From: Hippophae tibetana | Taxonomy: Eukaryota; Streptophyta; Magnoliopsida; Rosales; Elaeagnaceae | Direction: 5' to 3' | Length of the DNA: 64,000 nucleotides | Assembly: GCA_037013495.1 (NCBI GenBank) | Contig: CM072811.1 | Location: 43,593,452 to 43,657,451 of the forward strand | In this document: one piece after another, positions 1 through 11,788 of the stretch | How the letters are laid out: the number at the start of each line of letters is the position of its first letter | Position numbering within the stretch: the stretch's first letter is position 1 | The notes under the pieces: generated by a model | What the model was told of the DNA's origin: nothing | Databases searched by the model: none | The model's input: the letters and a program-made list of their open reading frames with translations, nothing else | Translations under genes and position numbers: made by a program

Positions 1-283
1 AACAAATTAAATGTAAAAAAAAACAATAAGGAGATTTTATAATAAGGTGCTTTTATAGTAATTCCTTAAAATAAAATACAATTGTTTTTATTTTAAATAA
101 TATAAATTTAAAGCAAAAATAATTTACAGCTAAATTTAAGGATAAAAATGCTATATTTAATTTCTAATATATATTTATAATTAATATATACTACATCTAT
201 ATTTATCTAAATATCAGGTGTTTAAAAGCTTCTATAAACTGTTGTATAAAAGATTTAAGAAAACACGATATTTGTTACTCTTA

Positions 284-1196
284 GGTGGTGTTTGGTTCAC
301 ATAATGAAATTGAAATTGAAATGAGAATTTAATGGAATTTAATGGAAAAAATATTATTTGGTTTAACCATTGAGATCAAAATAGAAATCAGTATTACAGT
401 GTTTGGTTTACAATTGGAATGAAATGAAAAACATTGTATATTATGTTAATATCCATATATTCAATAAAGTTTAAATAATATTATTTAATTCTTATTTTTT
501 CATAAAATGAAATACATTATTAAAATCATTATTTTTTCTAAATAATAATTATTTAAAAATAAAATATATTATTAAAATTATTATTTTTCTAAATAAGGTT
601 TAGGGTTTTGAAATTTGTGATTTGGGATTTAAGGATTTAGGATTTAGGATATAGGGTATATAATATAAGTTATAGGGTATATGATTTAGAGTTTTGGAGT
701 TAAAATTGTTATTTTTTAAAATAGGATTTAGGGATTAGGGTTTTAGGTTTTGAGTTTAGGGTATAGGGTATAAGGTTTATGACATAGGGTTTAGGGATTA
801 GGGTTATATTTGTAGGTTAAGATTTAGGGTTAAAATTATTACTTTTTTAAGTAGGGTTTAGAATTTAGCATATAGGGTATAATGTTTAGGATTATATTTA
901 TGGGTTAAGGTTTATGGTTAAAATTATTATTATTTTAAATAAAGTTTAGGGTTTAGGGTTTTTGGGTTTTGGGTATAAGGCTTAGGATTTATGGTTATAT
1001 TTAGGATTGGGGTAAAATTGGAATAAAAAATTAAGATGAGAATGAAATTATGATTCCTTAAGAGGGGAGAAAAAATTCTCATTACTTATCTTTTAGGAAT
1101 CGATTCCATTCCATTCCCATTTTTAAGTCTAACCAAACATAAAATTGGAAATAATTAATTCTGATTCTATTTCATTCGAGTGAACCAAATATCACC
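284..1196. mobile_element. PIF/Harbinger-type (Tourist-like) MITE with telomere-like interior, copy 1
   Basis: The ends are an imperfect terminal inverted repeat: GGTGGTGTTTGGTTCAC on the left and the complement of GTGAACCAAATATCACC on the right. Both sides are flanked by TTA (281-283 and 1,197-1,199), the usual PIF/Harbinger target duplication. The interior from about 590 to 1,010 is a degenerate series of TTTAGGG- and TTAGGGTT-like words mixed with short AT-rich spacers. There is no open reading frame, so it is non-autonomous. The same insertion is present in copy C at 22,223-23,133, so it predates that duplication. Confidence 0.75.
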
Positions 1197-1495
1197 TTAT
1201 AATGCAAATTTTATCATATTTCTTTCTGTCGCTACTCTTAATCCCTATTTTTTGAGATTCACTTCTCACGACTCATCACTTCTCTCAATCCCTCTAAATT
1301 TTTTTTATTCCCAAAATCCTTCATTTTCTCATGAGCTTTCACTTTCTAATTTTCTTCACTTTTTTCATTCTCTCCCTTTCAGTTGTGAGCCCTTCAATTT
1401 TTATCAATAACGTCTCTCAATTTTTATATTTTGAATCATCTTCCTCTCTAATCTTCTCTATTAATTCTCTTCAAAGTTCTCAAAATAGAGTCAAA

Positions 1496-1602
1496 ATGAC
1501 ATGGGAAGAGCAAGGTGGAAAGGAGTACTTGTTCAAGATACGTTGATAGGTGACTCTGTTGTGAGTTTAACACTCTGTCTTTTGGTTCTCATTCTGCTTT
1601 AG
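1496..1602 (+). pseudogene. Rab GTPase (RABA/Rab11-like) first-exon relic, copy A
   Basis: An ATG at 1,496 opens a frame reading MTWEEQGGKEYLFKI, the N-terminal pattern of plant Rab11/RABA GTPases just before the P-loop. A small deletion then shifts the frame and gives stops within a few codons. Past the shift the DNA still encodes I-G-D-S-V-V, the start of the GDSxVGKS nucleotide-binding loop. No further Rab exon (switch regions, NKxD motif, C-terminal cysteines) is visible nearby. A pyrimidine-rich stretch before the ATG resembles a 5' UTR. It is therefore a dead fragment. The partner at 23,433 keeps the frame longer but has lost the P-loop glycine. Confidence 0.6.
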
Positions 1603-2083
1603 TATGGAGTACCATGGCCACGGGTCTTAAGCATTTAAAATACTCATTATAATGAAAATATTACTAGTTCAATAATGAAAAACACTAACTAGAAGATTAA
1701 ATAATTAAACCAATTAAATTTAAATCATCTACTAAACCCTAAATTAAATTACAATATCATAAAAACAAATAGGTTTATGAATCAATCAAACATACACACA
1801 ATATTTTATAGATTAAATCAAGAATAAACTTAATAAAATATAATTTAGTTTTTATAAAAACGTTTTGAGAAAAAAAACACAAGTTGAATAGAATGTATGT
1901 GGTTATTTAAAACAATGAGCATTAAATTTTTTATATAGGAGAGTAGAAACCCTAATGTTAGGTTAAAAGACAACGACCATTATATTCATTAAATATTTCA
2001 TAGAGTAATAATAAACAGGAACAATATGATAAATCATTAGTTTGGTTCGAATAAACAAAAGAGATTCATGTTGAAAATTTATA

Positions 2084-2270
2084 CGATCGATCGAACCTAA
2101 GGTTGATCGATCGAGACCATTTTCAATTAATCCAATAACGATTAACAAACACTCGAGATTAGATAGATCGAACATGATCGATCAAACCCAACTTCGATCG
2201 ATTTACTCCAATTTGAAATTCAATCCAAGAGGACATAGATCGTACACGATCGATCGACATACCATTCGAT
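2084..2270. repeat. Cluster of ATCGATCGA-type palindromic words
   Basis: Several GATCGATCGA and ATCGATCAA words occur within about 190 bp, separated by 10-40 bp, in otherwise AT-rich DNA. The copy C counterpart (about 24,045-24,250) keeps the spacing, but many words have decayed, for example by CG to CA or TG changes. No open reading frame fits, and the function is unknown. Confidence 0.6.
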
Positions 2271-2613
2271 CAATCACCCAATATATCTAGCAAAAATTCT
2301 TAAGTGTATAATATGAATTCTAACGTATTTAAGTAAGGAGTGTATATTTGAAATACTTTGACTTGAAGCTCGGAAGTTTTTCAACTTGAATAGCAGATAT
2401 GAAAACGTGTATAGAAACTAATTTATATTTAAACATTTTGTTCAAGTATACTATCAATACTCATATACCTTACAATATTAATATTTATTATAAAACGGAT
2501 TTTATATATACAATATTATATTAATATAAAATAATGAATAAAAATATTCTCCATCTCATATTTGTATAAATTTAATTCATATAAAAATTTATTTCAAGTT
2601 GTAATATTACCTA

Positions 2614-3463
2614 ATATAAATGTGATAGCATGTCCTAGGCTCCTAGCTAGCTGCACACTTGCGATGCAAATTACAACGACCAGTCGCTTTTCTTGTGCTG
2701 CTTTTGCAAAGGTATACATACATTTCTAGTGTTATAAATTGCCTTTTTTTTTCCAAATTATAAAAAGCTTCGTTGCTATTAGATAATTAATACTCTTAAT
2801 TGTGTTGCTATAATTTGCTCAAACACTACAATAAATTAATTTTTTTTTACCTTAATTAATTAGCAATTGTTAATTACATTACTAAAATTTGATTCAAATA
2901 TAAATTATTTATTATTTTAAAGTATGTATTGAAATGATATTCTAGATAAATAAAATTTAAAATTAATATTATTTTTAAAAAATAAAAATGTTCAATAATA
3001 TGTGAAAAAAAGATAATAATCTCATAAATAAATAATACCTCCGACTCAAGTATAAAGGTGACAATTATATTGTTTTTGTTCCTTGTTCGTGTGCTAGATT
3101 TATGTTGCATTTGTTTCTGGTTGACACAATAATAAAAACTTGGAAAACTTAATTTTGTCATGTAATACATTTAGAATAATAGAGATTAACAAAACTTTAA
3201 ATTTTTAAATAATTAATGAAATTATAAGAAAATCTATTTTTTCGTGGGTTGTATACATATTCGTGTTTGTCACTTAGATTCTTGGTCAAACCGTCATGAA
3301 ATAATTCTTACAATTATTTCACTAATTGATAAATCATGAAAAAAAACTTACACTACTTAATTATACATTAAGAATTCAGTGTGTCTAAAATATAATTATA
3401 GAATAGTTTTATTACCATCCAATATGATGTCACCATTCTTTCGAAGTTGGGATATACAAGCCA
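2614..3463. repeat. Near-identical tract shared with copy C (gene-conversion-like)
   Basis: Over about 850 bp the only difference I found by eye from 24,518-25,367 is one missing base near 2,681. Just outside the tract the copies differ strongly: after 3,463 there are roughly ten differences in 70 bp, and before 2,600 there are many substitutions and indels. Copy B over the same interval is clearly diverged, so selection is unlikely to explain the identity. There is no credible gene here. The minus-strand 98-codon frame (2,874-3,170) is AT-driven. Confidence 0.8.
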
Positions 3464-3540
3464 GCTACATTCATCAATTTTTACTTTAAAAACCATCTTA
3501 TGTGTATTTAACTCTATATATAAAAAGTTATCTTTTGTCG

Positions 3541-6093
3541 ATGACTGTATATTTTTATTATTTATTTCTTTTTTTGGTTAATTTTTTTACATCAACATAT
3601 ATCAAAATATTTTTATAAACAATTATTTTATATAATATAATTATTTTTATTATATTAATGATTATAATTCATGATTATATATTTAATGAGTATTCGTCAA
3701 TTTAATTATGATATTTTTATCTATAAAAACCATATATTTAATCAACAATCATATTTCTTTATTAGTTCTTTTACATCAATAAATACCAAAATATTTATAA
3801 AATTAAATACATATTTTATTAATTTTTTACACTAATAAATATCAAAATATTCATATAATAAATAAATTTTTTATGAATAATTATTTTGTATAATGTAATT
3901 ATTTTTATTACATTACGTATCATAATTTATAGTTAATGATTATCCATTTAATAAGTATTTGGTAAATTCACTTATAAGCATATCGTATTTTTATTGAATT
4001 AATAATTTTCATGTTAAGATTCTATCATATCTTATATCAATTCAAAAAAAATAATGAGCTAATATAAATTATTTTTATGTAAAAAATATTTATTAAATTC
4101 AATAAAATCATGTATATTATTGATTGAATAAATTTATATAATATTATGTTAAAATTGATTTATTTATTAAATAAAGTTATTTAATTGTTTTCGATATTGT
4201 AATAAATCACTCATATTTATGTTATATTTAGATTTTATTGTTCATAAAATAGCTATTATTAAATATTTATTTATTTCTAAAATAATAAATTAATTAACTA
4301 TTTATTTTAAGAATATTTATGCAAACTATTTTATAAAATATTTAAACACCAATTTTTTAATTATAATAAAAGTAACTTAAGAATTTATATTTGAAGAATT
4401 ATTTTTTTATTTTTTAAAATAAAAAATTAAAATAATAATAATTATTAAATAATTAATTTTATTATATATTTATTAAATTTAAATTATCAATCCATGCTAA
4501 AAACTAATGTAATATAAAGTGGTTTATAAGTGTAATACTGCTTATTAAACAGAGTAAGAAGAAGCATCCTTTCGAAATAAAACAAAAGCAAAAACTCACG
4601 CATGTACGATGAATTTAAAGCAAATGTACATGTTGTATTGTTGTCATTGTCATAATTGATTAAAAACAAAAACGAAATCTGGTTTTTCTTACGTCCATTT
4701 TGGAAAAGAATTGCACAAAGTCTGTTCTTTTGAGACAATATCAGAAATGCCCCCTTAATCATAAAAGTTTAGGTGGGTTTATCCATTTTAACCTAGCGTA
4801 TCCATATTTATCTATATTTTTAAAATAATATAATAACAACCTCTTTATTTATTTGGTTTGGTGACGGTATATTTATAGATAATTATTTTTATTAAATTAA
4901 TAATTATAATTTATATGATTAATGATTACATATTTAATGAGTATTCGATAAATTCATTTACATTATTTTTATCTATAAAAAGTCATATATTTGGTCAACA
5001 ATTGTACTTTTTTTTTATTTTTACATTAACAAATATCAAAATATTTATATAATTAAATACATATTTTATAATTTTTTTAATTTTTTACACCAATAAATAC
5101 CAAAATATTAATATAATAAATGCATTTTTTATGAATAACTATTTTGTATAATGAATTTTTTTATTACATTAAATATTATAATTTATACAATTAATGATTA
5201 CACATTTAATAAGTATTTGACATTTATAAGAAGATCATATGTTTTTGAAGTAATAATTTTCATATTGAGATCCTATCATATCTCATATCATTTAAAAAAA
5301 TAATAGTGAGCTAATATAAATTCTTTTTTAAGATTATTAAATTAAATCAAGTCATTTCTATTATTCATATAAGATTAAATTTTTAGATATTAAAAATATT
5401 AATTAAATAAATTCATATAATATTATGTTATATTTGATTTATTTATTAAATAAATTTATTTAATTGTTGTTATCGTAATAAATCATTCATATTTATGTTA
5501 TATTTAGATTTTATTGTTCATAAAATAACTATTATTAGATATTTATTTATTTATAAAATAACAAATTAATTAACTATTTATTTTAATAATATTTATGCAA
5601 ACTATTTTATAAAATATTTTAACATCAATTTTTTTAATTATAATAAAAATAAGTTAAAAATCTATATTTAAAGAATTAATAATTTTTTTTGTTATTTAAT
5701 AATTAACTTAATTTATTATATATTTATTAAATTTAAATTATGAATCCATGCTAAAAACGAATGTAATATAAAGTTGGTTATAAGTGTAATACTACTTATT
5801 AAACAGAGTAAGAAGAAGCTTCCTTTCGCAATAAAATAAAAGCCGTACGATGAATTTAAAGCAAATGTACATGTTGGATTGTTGTCACTGTCATAATTGA
5901 TTAAAAACAAAACAAAATCTGGTTTTTCTTACGTCCATTTTGGAAAAGAATGGCACAAAGCCTGTTCCTTTGAGACAATATCAGAAATGCCCCCTTAATC
6001 ATATAAGTTTAGGTGGGTTTAACCATTTTAACCAAGCGTATCCATATTTATCTATATTTTTAAAATAATATAATAACAACCTATTTATTTATT
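3541..6093. repeat. Tandem duplication of a unit of about 1.25 kb within copy A
   Basis: Unit 1 (about 3,541-4,853) and unit 2 (about 4,859-6,093) are colinear. Both begin near GATGACTG/GGTGACGG followed by TATATTT and end with the same 350-bp block (4,484-4,838 and 5,734-6,085). Copy C has a single unit (about 25,445-26,575), and B has only the terminal block. The DNA is extremely AT-rich and has no coding evidence. Confidence 0.8.
4619..4770. repeat. Conserved noncoding block of about 150 bp, present four times
   Basis: The block contains GATTAAAAACAAAAACGAAA, then TCTGGTTTTTCTTACGTCC, and ends near CCCCCTTAATCATA. It recurs at about 5,860-6,005, 14,465-14,615 and 26,352-26,507, and is better preserved than the AT-rich DNA on either side. 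It lies kilobases upstream of the peroxidase genes. Minus-strand frames through it are short and end at different points in each copy, so I regard it as noncoding. It may be a distal regulatory element or simply slower-diverging, less AT-rich DNA. Confidence 0.5.
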
Positions 6094-6669
6094 TTAATAT
6101 ATAAGTAATATGTAATTTTATTTTTTATATTGAAAATTTTAAAAGTAATTGTATTATTCAAAAGATTTAAAAATTTAATACTATCTATATTAAATAAAAA
6201 AATACAAATCTATATTTTCATAATAATATATGAATAATTTTTATATTTAACTTTAAGTATATTATTCATAATAATATATGAATAATATATGATGTTTTTA
6301 CGAAAAAAACTAAAGGGGATGAATAAATTTGCGATAAAAACACATAATTTTTATTTTTTCTAAAACATCTAAGTACACCATAAGACTCATGTTCTAAAAC
6401 CAAAAACAATATATATGCTTAGAAAGGATAAAAAATTCAAACCAATAAGGATTACAATGACATATGTATACATAATTGCAAAAAGAAAGAACATAATATT
6501 TTGACACTACAAGATGAAATCATATATATGACATGATATTTATGCAAAAAGTTGCAAAAGAAATGTTTATATGAAAGTTAAGATATGGTTCATTAGTGGG
6601 AAACAACTTTAAAGAGGAATGTGCTCTTAATTTTTTGCCTTTGTGTGTGGTAAATGCTGAATTTTTTTC

Positions 6670-9249
6670 TTAATCCATCATCTTTTAACTTTGGACGTTT
6701 TAGCTATTGGTTTTTTAGGTTCCTCTTTTTGTGTAGTTCTTGTAGTAAAAATTGAAATTTTTTAAGATGTCCTAGGAACATTTTTACTTGTGATAGAATC
6801 ATAAACATAAAGAAATCTACACTTAGGTCTAATTTGTCATTTCTACCACAATGATGGTAGATGAGAACAAATTGAATTTTCTTAGAGTGATAAGGTGTTG
6901 ATTGTTCATTTATATATCCAAGACCTATTTAATCTTCGTGTGGCTTTTCATATTCTAAGACTTTGGTCAATTATTCAGCACCTATGGTCAAATTCATCAC
7001 CGTCTCTTTAGCAATACTAAGTTCTTGGTTAAGCTTTTTGTTTTCTTCATTGGTTTCTACAAGACTTAGATTCAGGACATTAATATGTTTAGACAATTCC
7101 TTTTTATCTTTCGCTAGGCTAGAGGAATTTATTTTGTGAACATTGATGATATCACTAAGTTTAGTTACTTCAACAAGTAGTTTATCTTTTTCTTTCCTAG
7201 CACGTAGACAATCCATGAATAATTCATTGTAATTCGATACATTAAACTTAGACAGTAAGATAGAAGAGTCTACTTCCTCATTTTCTTCATCTGAGTTAGA
7301 GTTGGAGTCATTGTGGTGTGCTTTGGTAGTTGTGGTGGAGGCACAATAGTTAGTTTTATCATCCTCTGAGTTACTAGCATTGTTCTGCTCACTTTCTATG
7401 TCACTGAGTGTAACATTAAAGGCTTTTCCAACTTTATTTTTATTGTTAGCACATTCTACATAAATATTACAAAAGCCCCCACAAGTAAAGCATTGAGGAC
7501 TAGTGAGCTTTCTTTTCTTACCATCAAGGCTAGAAGACTTGATTTCCCTTGACTTTCGGTCATTCGAACGACTAGATTATCCCTTGTTGGAATGATTATT
7601 TTGTTGACCCTTCTTCTTCATGAACTTCTTAAATTTTCGTGCTAATAAGACTAATGACTCATCATTCATATCCTCATCACTATCATAGATGTTCTTTTTG
7701 GAGCTTTTGAATGCCACATCCTTGTTTTTCTTGGGTGTATCAAGAGTAGGCTCATAGGTTTGGATTGACCCGGAAAGTTCATTAATGTTTAGTGTGTCCA
7801 CATTCTTCCTTTCCTCTATCACTGTAACTTTCATCTTGTAGTCTACTATTAAGAAGTTTAAGAGTTTGCGTACTTATATTGGTTGTGAAATTTTCTCACC
7901 AAGGTTAAAGCAAGCATTGGTGATATCACAAAAATGAGCATAGAATTGACCAAAAGTTTCAGTGTTGCTCTTTTTAATGGAATCAAACTAAGATGTTAGC
8001 AATCTCAATATTTTTTGTTTCACTTGAGAGGTTCCCTCGTGAGCAAGAGCCATTGCATTCTATGCATCTTTAGTAGTCTCACAATCAGAGATGCGGCGAA
8101 ACTCATATATTGACATTGTAACAAAGATTGAGCTTAGACCTTTTTTGTTTGCCCTACTAAGGGTGTGTTCTTCAATGGTCCAATCTCTTCTTGATTTTAT
8201 GATTGTCACACCATCTTTCGTTATCGAAAGTGGTTCCCAACCATCAAGAATAACATCCCAAATTGTTTCGTCCATCATGCAATCGTATGTAAAAATAAAA
8301 TGCATAAATAAAAAGAATGGCATACAATATTTTAGGTGGAAACAACTTAGGCCACAACCATGACCTAAGAGAAAAACTACTGGTCTATTAGACCACCTAA
8401 TTTTCTATTATGAAAATCAAATGTTCAAGTATAAACTCGATCTTATACTACTCTTCTTAAGATACTGTCACAATGTATCAATTACTTACAAGTTACTACT
8501 CTATTTTCACAGTTTCTAATATTAACATAAGCGATGTCTAGATCAACATTTCAATAAGTTTCCCACCAATCAAATACATTCAAGATTCTAATGCAAAATG
8601 GTTAACACAAAAGCACAAGTATCTATGTGTGTTATAGAACGAATTTAACAATAAATAATCATAACTAGATGATTCAAAATATATATCACTTAAATCAAAT
8701 CAACTAGAAAATTCTAAAACAAAAAGATTAAACTCATGTTTACTAAAAATAATTTCTTTAAAATTTAATAATTACATCAAATAATCATAATTATTCGTAC
8801 TATTATTATATTTAAATGTCTAAAATTTGAATCATAAAATAAAAATATATGAATATGAAAAATATGAAATAAATAGATTGATAAATATAAAAATTTTGCT
8901 AAGAAAATATTTAAAAAAATAGATCATCATTTCTTGATATAAATCAATCTAATTGAATATATATATAACATATATGATTCTTGAGTTTATGACATATATG
9001 ATTCTTGAGTTTGAGTGAACGTGTATATATATATTACCTTTATGACTCCTAGTGAATAAATGGGTATATATAAATTACCTTTATGATTATTAATTACTTT
9101 AGTCCATCGTTGCTGATCTGATGCTGATGATGTTAAAAAAGAATTCCGCTTCCTTTTTTCCCCAACACTATACGCAGATGATAGCCCTTCTCTTTTGTTC
9201 GGCAGCTTCTGCATATTATTTCATCTTACACCTTTCAACCCTAATGTAC

Positions 9250-9283
<34 letters not shown>

Positions 9284-9652
9284 GTATTAAATTTAAATAT
9301 ATTTTAGGCTTAATTTTTCGAAGTCCACTAAAAACCTTAATATTATAAAAAATATATTTTTTAAAACACATCTTAAAAATATTGAAATACATCTAAAAAT
9401 ATTTAATTAATAATTTCATAAATTAATTCAAATTTAAATAAATATTTTAAAACAAAAAATAATTTCAAATTTATGAACATGCGCTATTAAATGCATAAGT
9501 GCAATCATGTGTCTTAGTTATAAAAAATATATATGAAGCATTAAACTCGAGTATTTCTTTGACTTTTCTTAATAAACTTGATAATACGTCTAAAAAAAGT
9601 TTATATGTAAATATTTTGTGCACGAAAATAACCAACATTCATAATATTTACA
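6670..9652 (-). mobile_element. Relic of a gag-only Copia-type element (same family as 50,877-57,153)
   Basis: On the minus strand the right end (9,652) matches the LTR end of the 50,877-57,153 element (...TTACA on the + strand). The stretch from about 8,310 to 9,652 is LTR-like, and the gag relic follows to about 6,670. The primer-binding site and gag leader are deleted, so gag runs almost directly into the LTR interior. The second LTR is missing. Copy C has no such insertion at the equivalent place, so this element arrived after the A/C duplication. A (TA)n run lies at about 9,249-9,281. Confidence 0.7.
6971..8323 (-). pseudogene. Copia gag relic (UBN2-type), broken
   Basis: Three minus-strand pieces (8,323-8,060, 7,834-7,577 and 7,216-6,971) together resemble the gag at 53,735-55,520. 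The N-terminal piece has WDVILDGWEP and then RRDWTIEEHTLSRANKKGLS, followed by YEFRRISDCETTKDA, typical of the Copia gag polypeptide. The last piece is a Lys/Glu-rich coiled-coil-like stretch (EKDKLLVEVTKLSDI...). The CCHC zinc-knuckle region near 6,830-6,860 is degraded. Stops and frameshifts separate the pieces and no pol domain follows, so it is non-functional. Confidence 0.65.
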
Positions 9653-9859
9653 AAATTGAAAATAAAATAAAATAAGAGAATACATAAAATAATAAATATT
9701 TTAATAAAGACAAACTTGTGATTCAATAAATTAATTTTTTATTTTATATATTATTTTTAATAAAATACCACTAAATATTTTAAAAAAATTAAATTATTTT
9801 CAAGCGTATCATATTTTACTAGATAGTCGGCCATAACTAACATAAAATAATTTATATAT

Positions 9860-10234
9860 ATGTTTGGTTATCTTAATAGTATCATGATTTAATTTTTGAT
9901 ATTTTTTTAAGCAAATTTTTGAAGTGTTATCATAAAGGTACCCTCATTTAAAAAAATGTACTAATTTTTTATTTAATTGATAATTTTTTACACATGTATT
10001 AATACATGTGCGATATTCGTAAAACATTTTTGAATAATCAATTAATTAAATGATATTCATATGATATTTTGAGATAATCAATTATTGGTTATCTAAAAAT
10101 ATTCTTTGAATATCACACCTGTATTACTACACATATAAAAAATCTTCAATTAGATGATAAATTGTATTAAATTTGTACATTTTTTAAAAGGTTATCAAAA
10201 ATAAAATCGTGGTATTATTAAACTAGCAAACTCC
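9860..10234. mobile_element. Mutator-type MITE
   Basis: The ends form a 40-bp imperfect inverted repeat: TTGGTTATC...TTAATTTTTGATA on the left against TATCAAAAATAAAATCG...AAACTAGCAAAC on the right. Both sides are flanked by the 9-mer TTTATATAT (9,851-9,859 and 10,235-10,243), a length typical of Mutator-like elements. Because the 9-mer is low complexity, that match is weaker support than the inverted repeat. There is no open reading frame. It lies in DNA unique to the A-B interval. Confidence 0.5.
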
Positions 10235-10264
10235 TTTATATATCTTTAGCATTAGGATTGCAGC

Positions 10265-10308
<44 letters not shown>

Positions 10309-10392
10309 TATATATATTATCAAAAATAAAATCGTGGTATTGTTAAACTAGCGAACTTTTTATATATCTTTAGCATTAGGATCACAACATTA
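10193..10392. repeat. Direct repeat of 75 bp separated by (TTA)n and (TA)n microsatellites
   Basis: The segment starting TTATCAAAAATAAAATCGTG at 10,193 recurs at about 10,318 with a few substitutions, including the following ATATATCTTTAGCATTAGGAT. Between them lie a (TTA)n run (from about 10,267) and a (TA)n run (to about 10,317). The duplication includes the right arm of the adjacent MITE, so it arose after that MITE inserted. Confidence 0.7.
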
Positions 10393-11483
10393 TTATATAT
10401 ATATATATGTATTTAAGACGAAATGATATATGCGTGTAAAGATGTCAAAGAGGATGGATCGGTCCGTTGTATGGATCGTTGGATCGTGCTTAACGAATCG
10501 ATAGGATCCGTAATCTATTTAACCTATTATTTGAAAAAAAATACCGGTAGTGAGAGTCAGGCTTCCCATCTCTTATGTACCAAAATTAATTCTATTTATT
10601 CGGTTACATCTACATTTGGTAATATATAGATATATTTATATATTTAACATATATTTATATATAATTTAATTTCAAACTAACGTGCTAATACAGTCCAACC
10701 CGTTACAAGATGTATCATGTCTCTTTTTTTGCTCGCGCGTGCCATATAGTATCAAATATTTAATGAATCATGTGTCGATCCATTTGACACTTTAATATGC
10801 ATTTGTATCAGATATATCATTTAAAATAAGGGAAAAGATTGTTTGATTATATATTAAGGGTTTTTTAATCTATTTATTTTAAAAAATGTGTATATAAACT
10901 TATTTTATTGTAAAAATATGTCAAATAAAGATAAAATTAATTTTTATCTAATTTTTCATTAAATAGAACAAAATAGAACGTATATAATGTTTATATTTGT
11001 ATTTTCAATATGCATATATTTAATGAAGTAATTTTTAATTAAAAAATTACTCAAATTTTTAACAAATATTTTAATCAAATTTTAATTATTTAATACATGA
11101 TTTCAGATATTAGACAATGAAAATTTTCCTTAAGATTTATTGAAAATTTTGTTTAATTTTCAAAGAAACATTTTTCTTAAAAAAATTGAATAATTTTTAT
11201 GTATATACATATGAAAAAAAATACATATAATACATGTATTATTTTATTATATTTAATTGAAAATTGAATGAAAAATTAATTTTATTTTTATTTTTCATAA
11301 ATAACTGGACATAAATTACATATTTTTTACAAATAAAATTACAGAAAAATAATTTTAAACAAAATAACTAAATAATACCTTTAATTTAAATAAATCGATC
11401 ATTTATAGAATTAATTTAGTCAAATTATTTGTTGGAGCACAATATTATTATATGTTACAAACTAATAAAAATTACAACAATCA
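10393..11483. other. Intergenic AT-rich DNA, nothing recognised
   Basis: A slightly less AT-rich patch (about 10,436-10,760) contains GGATCGGTCCG-like words but no domain or convincing exon. The 68-codon frame at 10,423 has no recognisable similarity and is probably chance. Confidence 0.5.
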
Positions 11484-11492
11484 TTAAAAATA

Positions 11493-11788
11493 AGTTAAAC
11501 TACACTTTACACTTTAATTAATTAATTTTTTTATCTTAATATTATGCTAATTATCTTTTTTAAATTTAACACATTCAATTTAAATTTAAAAATTATACTA
11601 AGTTATCCTATAATAATTTAAATTAATATGTTAATATTAATGTGTTAAAATAATCATTTTGCATTATTTCATCTTTATTTTTAAAATTTAATATAATTAA
11701 TACATTCTTTAAATTTAGGCTAAATTTATTAAATTTAATAATATGGTTAAATTAAAGTGTAAAATTTGACAAATGGTGTAACTTAGCA
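11493..11788. mobile_element. Small Mutator-type MITE
   Basis: The terminal inverted repeat is AGTTAAACTACACTTTACAC on the left; the right end reads inward TGCTAAGTTACACC... and then TTTTACACTTTAATT. The 9-mer TTAAAAATA flanks both sides (11,484-11,492 and 11,789-11,797), which fits a Mutator-like target duplication. The 296-bp element is AT-rich and has no open reading frame. Confidence 0.5.

Larger units (their letters stand above)
1..6670. repeat. Segmental duplication copy A, without a peroxidase gene
   Basis: This stretch aligns with 21,936-26,990 (copy C) and, from 2,630 on, with 12,283-15,800 (copy B). Window position 1 matches about 21,936, so the duplication continues beyond the window start. 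It contains a PIF-type MITE, a Rab exon relic, an ATCGATCGA-rich patch, a block almost identical to copy C, and an internal 1.25-kb tandem repeat. Homology stops near 6,670, where a Copia relic begins. No peroxidase exon follows in this copy before copy B starts at 12,283, so its gene was either never included or lost. The rest is AT-rich and shows no coding signal. Confidence 0.85.

Noticed and set aside
590..1010. Telomere or true interstitial telomere repeat
   Set aside because: The TTTAGGG-like words are degenerate and irregularly spaced, and are enclosed in a MITE with target duplications. They are element sequence and not a telomere array.
2874..3170. Conserved 98-codon minus-strand gene (identical copy at 24,778-25,074)
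   Set aside because: The identity extends far beyond the frame into AT-rich DNA on both sides, and copy B does not keep the frame. It reflects the near-identical tract, not protein conservation.
10423..10629. 68-codon frame as a small gene
   Set aside because: No signal peptide, domain, promoter or duplicated counterpart; unremarkable sequence between microsatellites.
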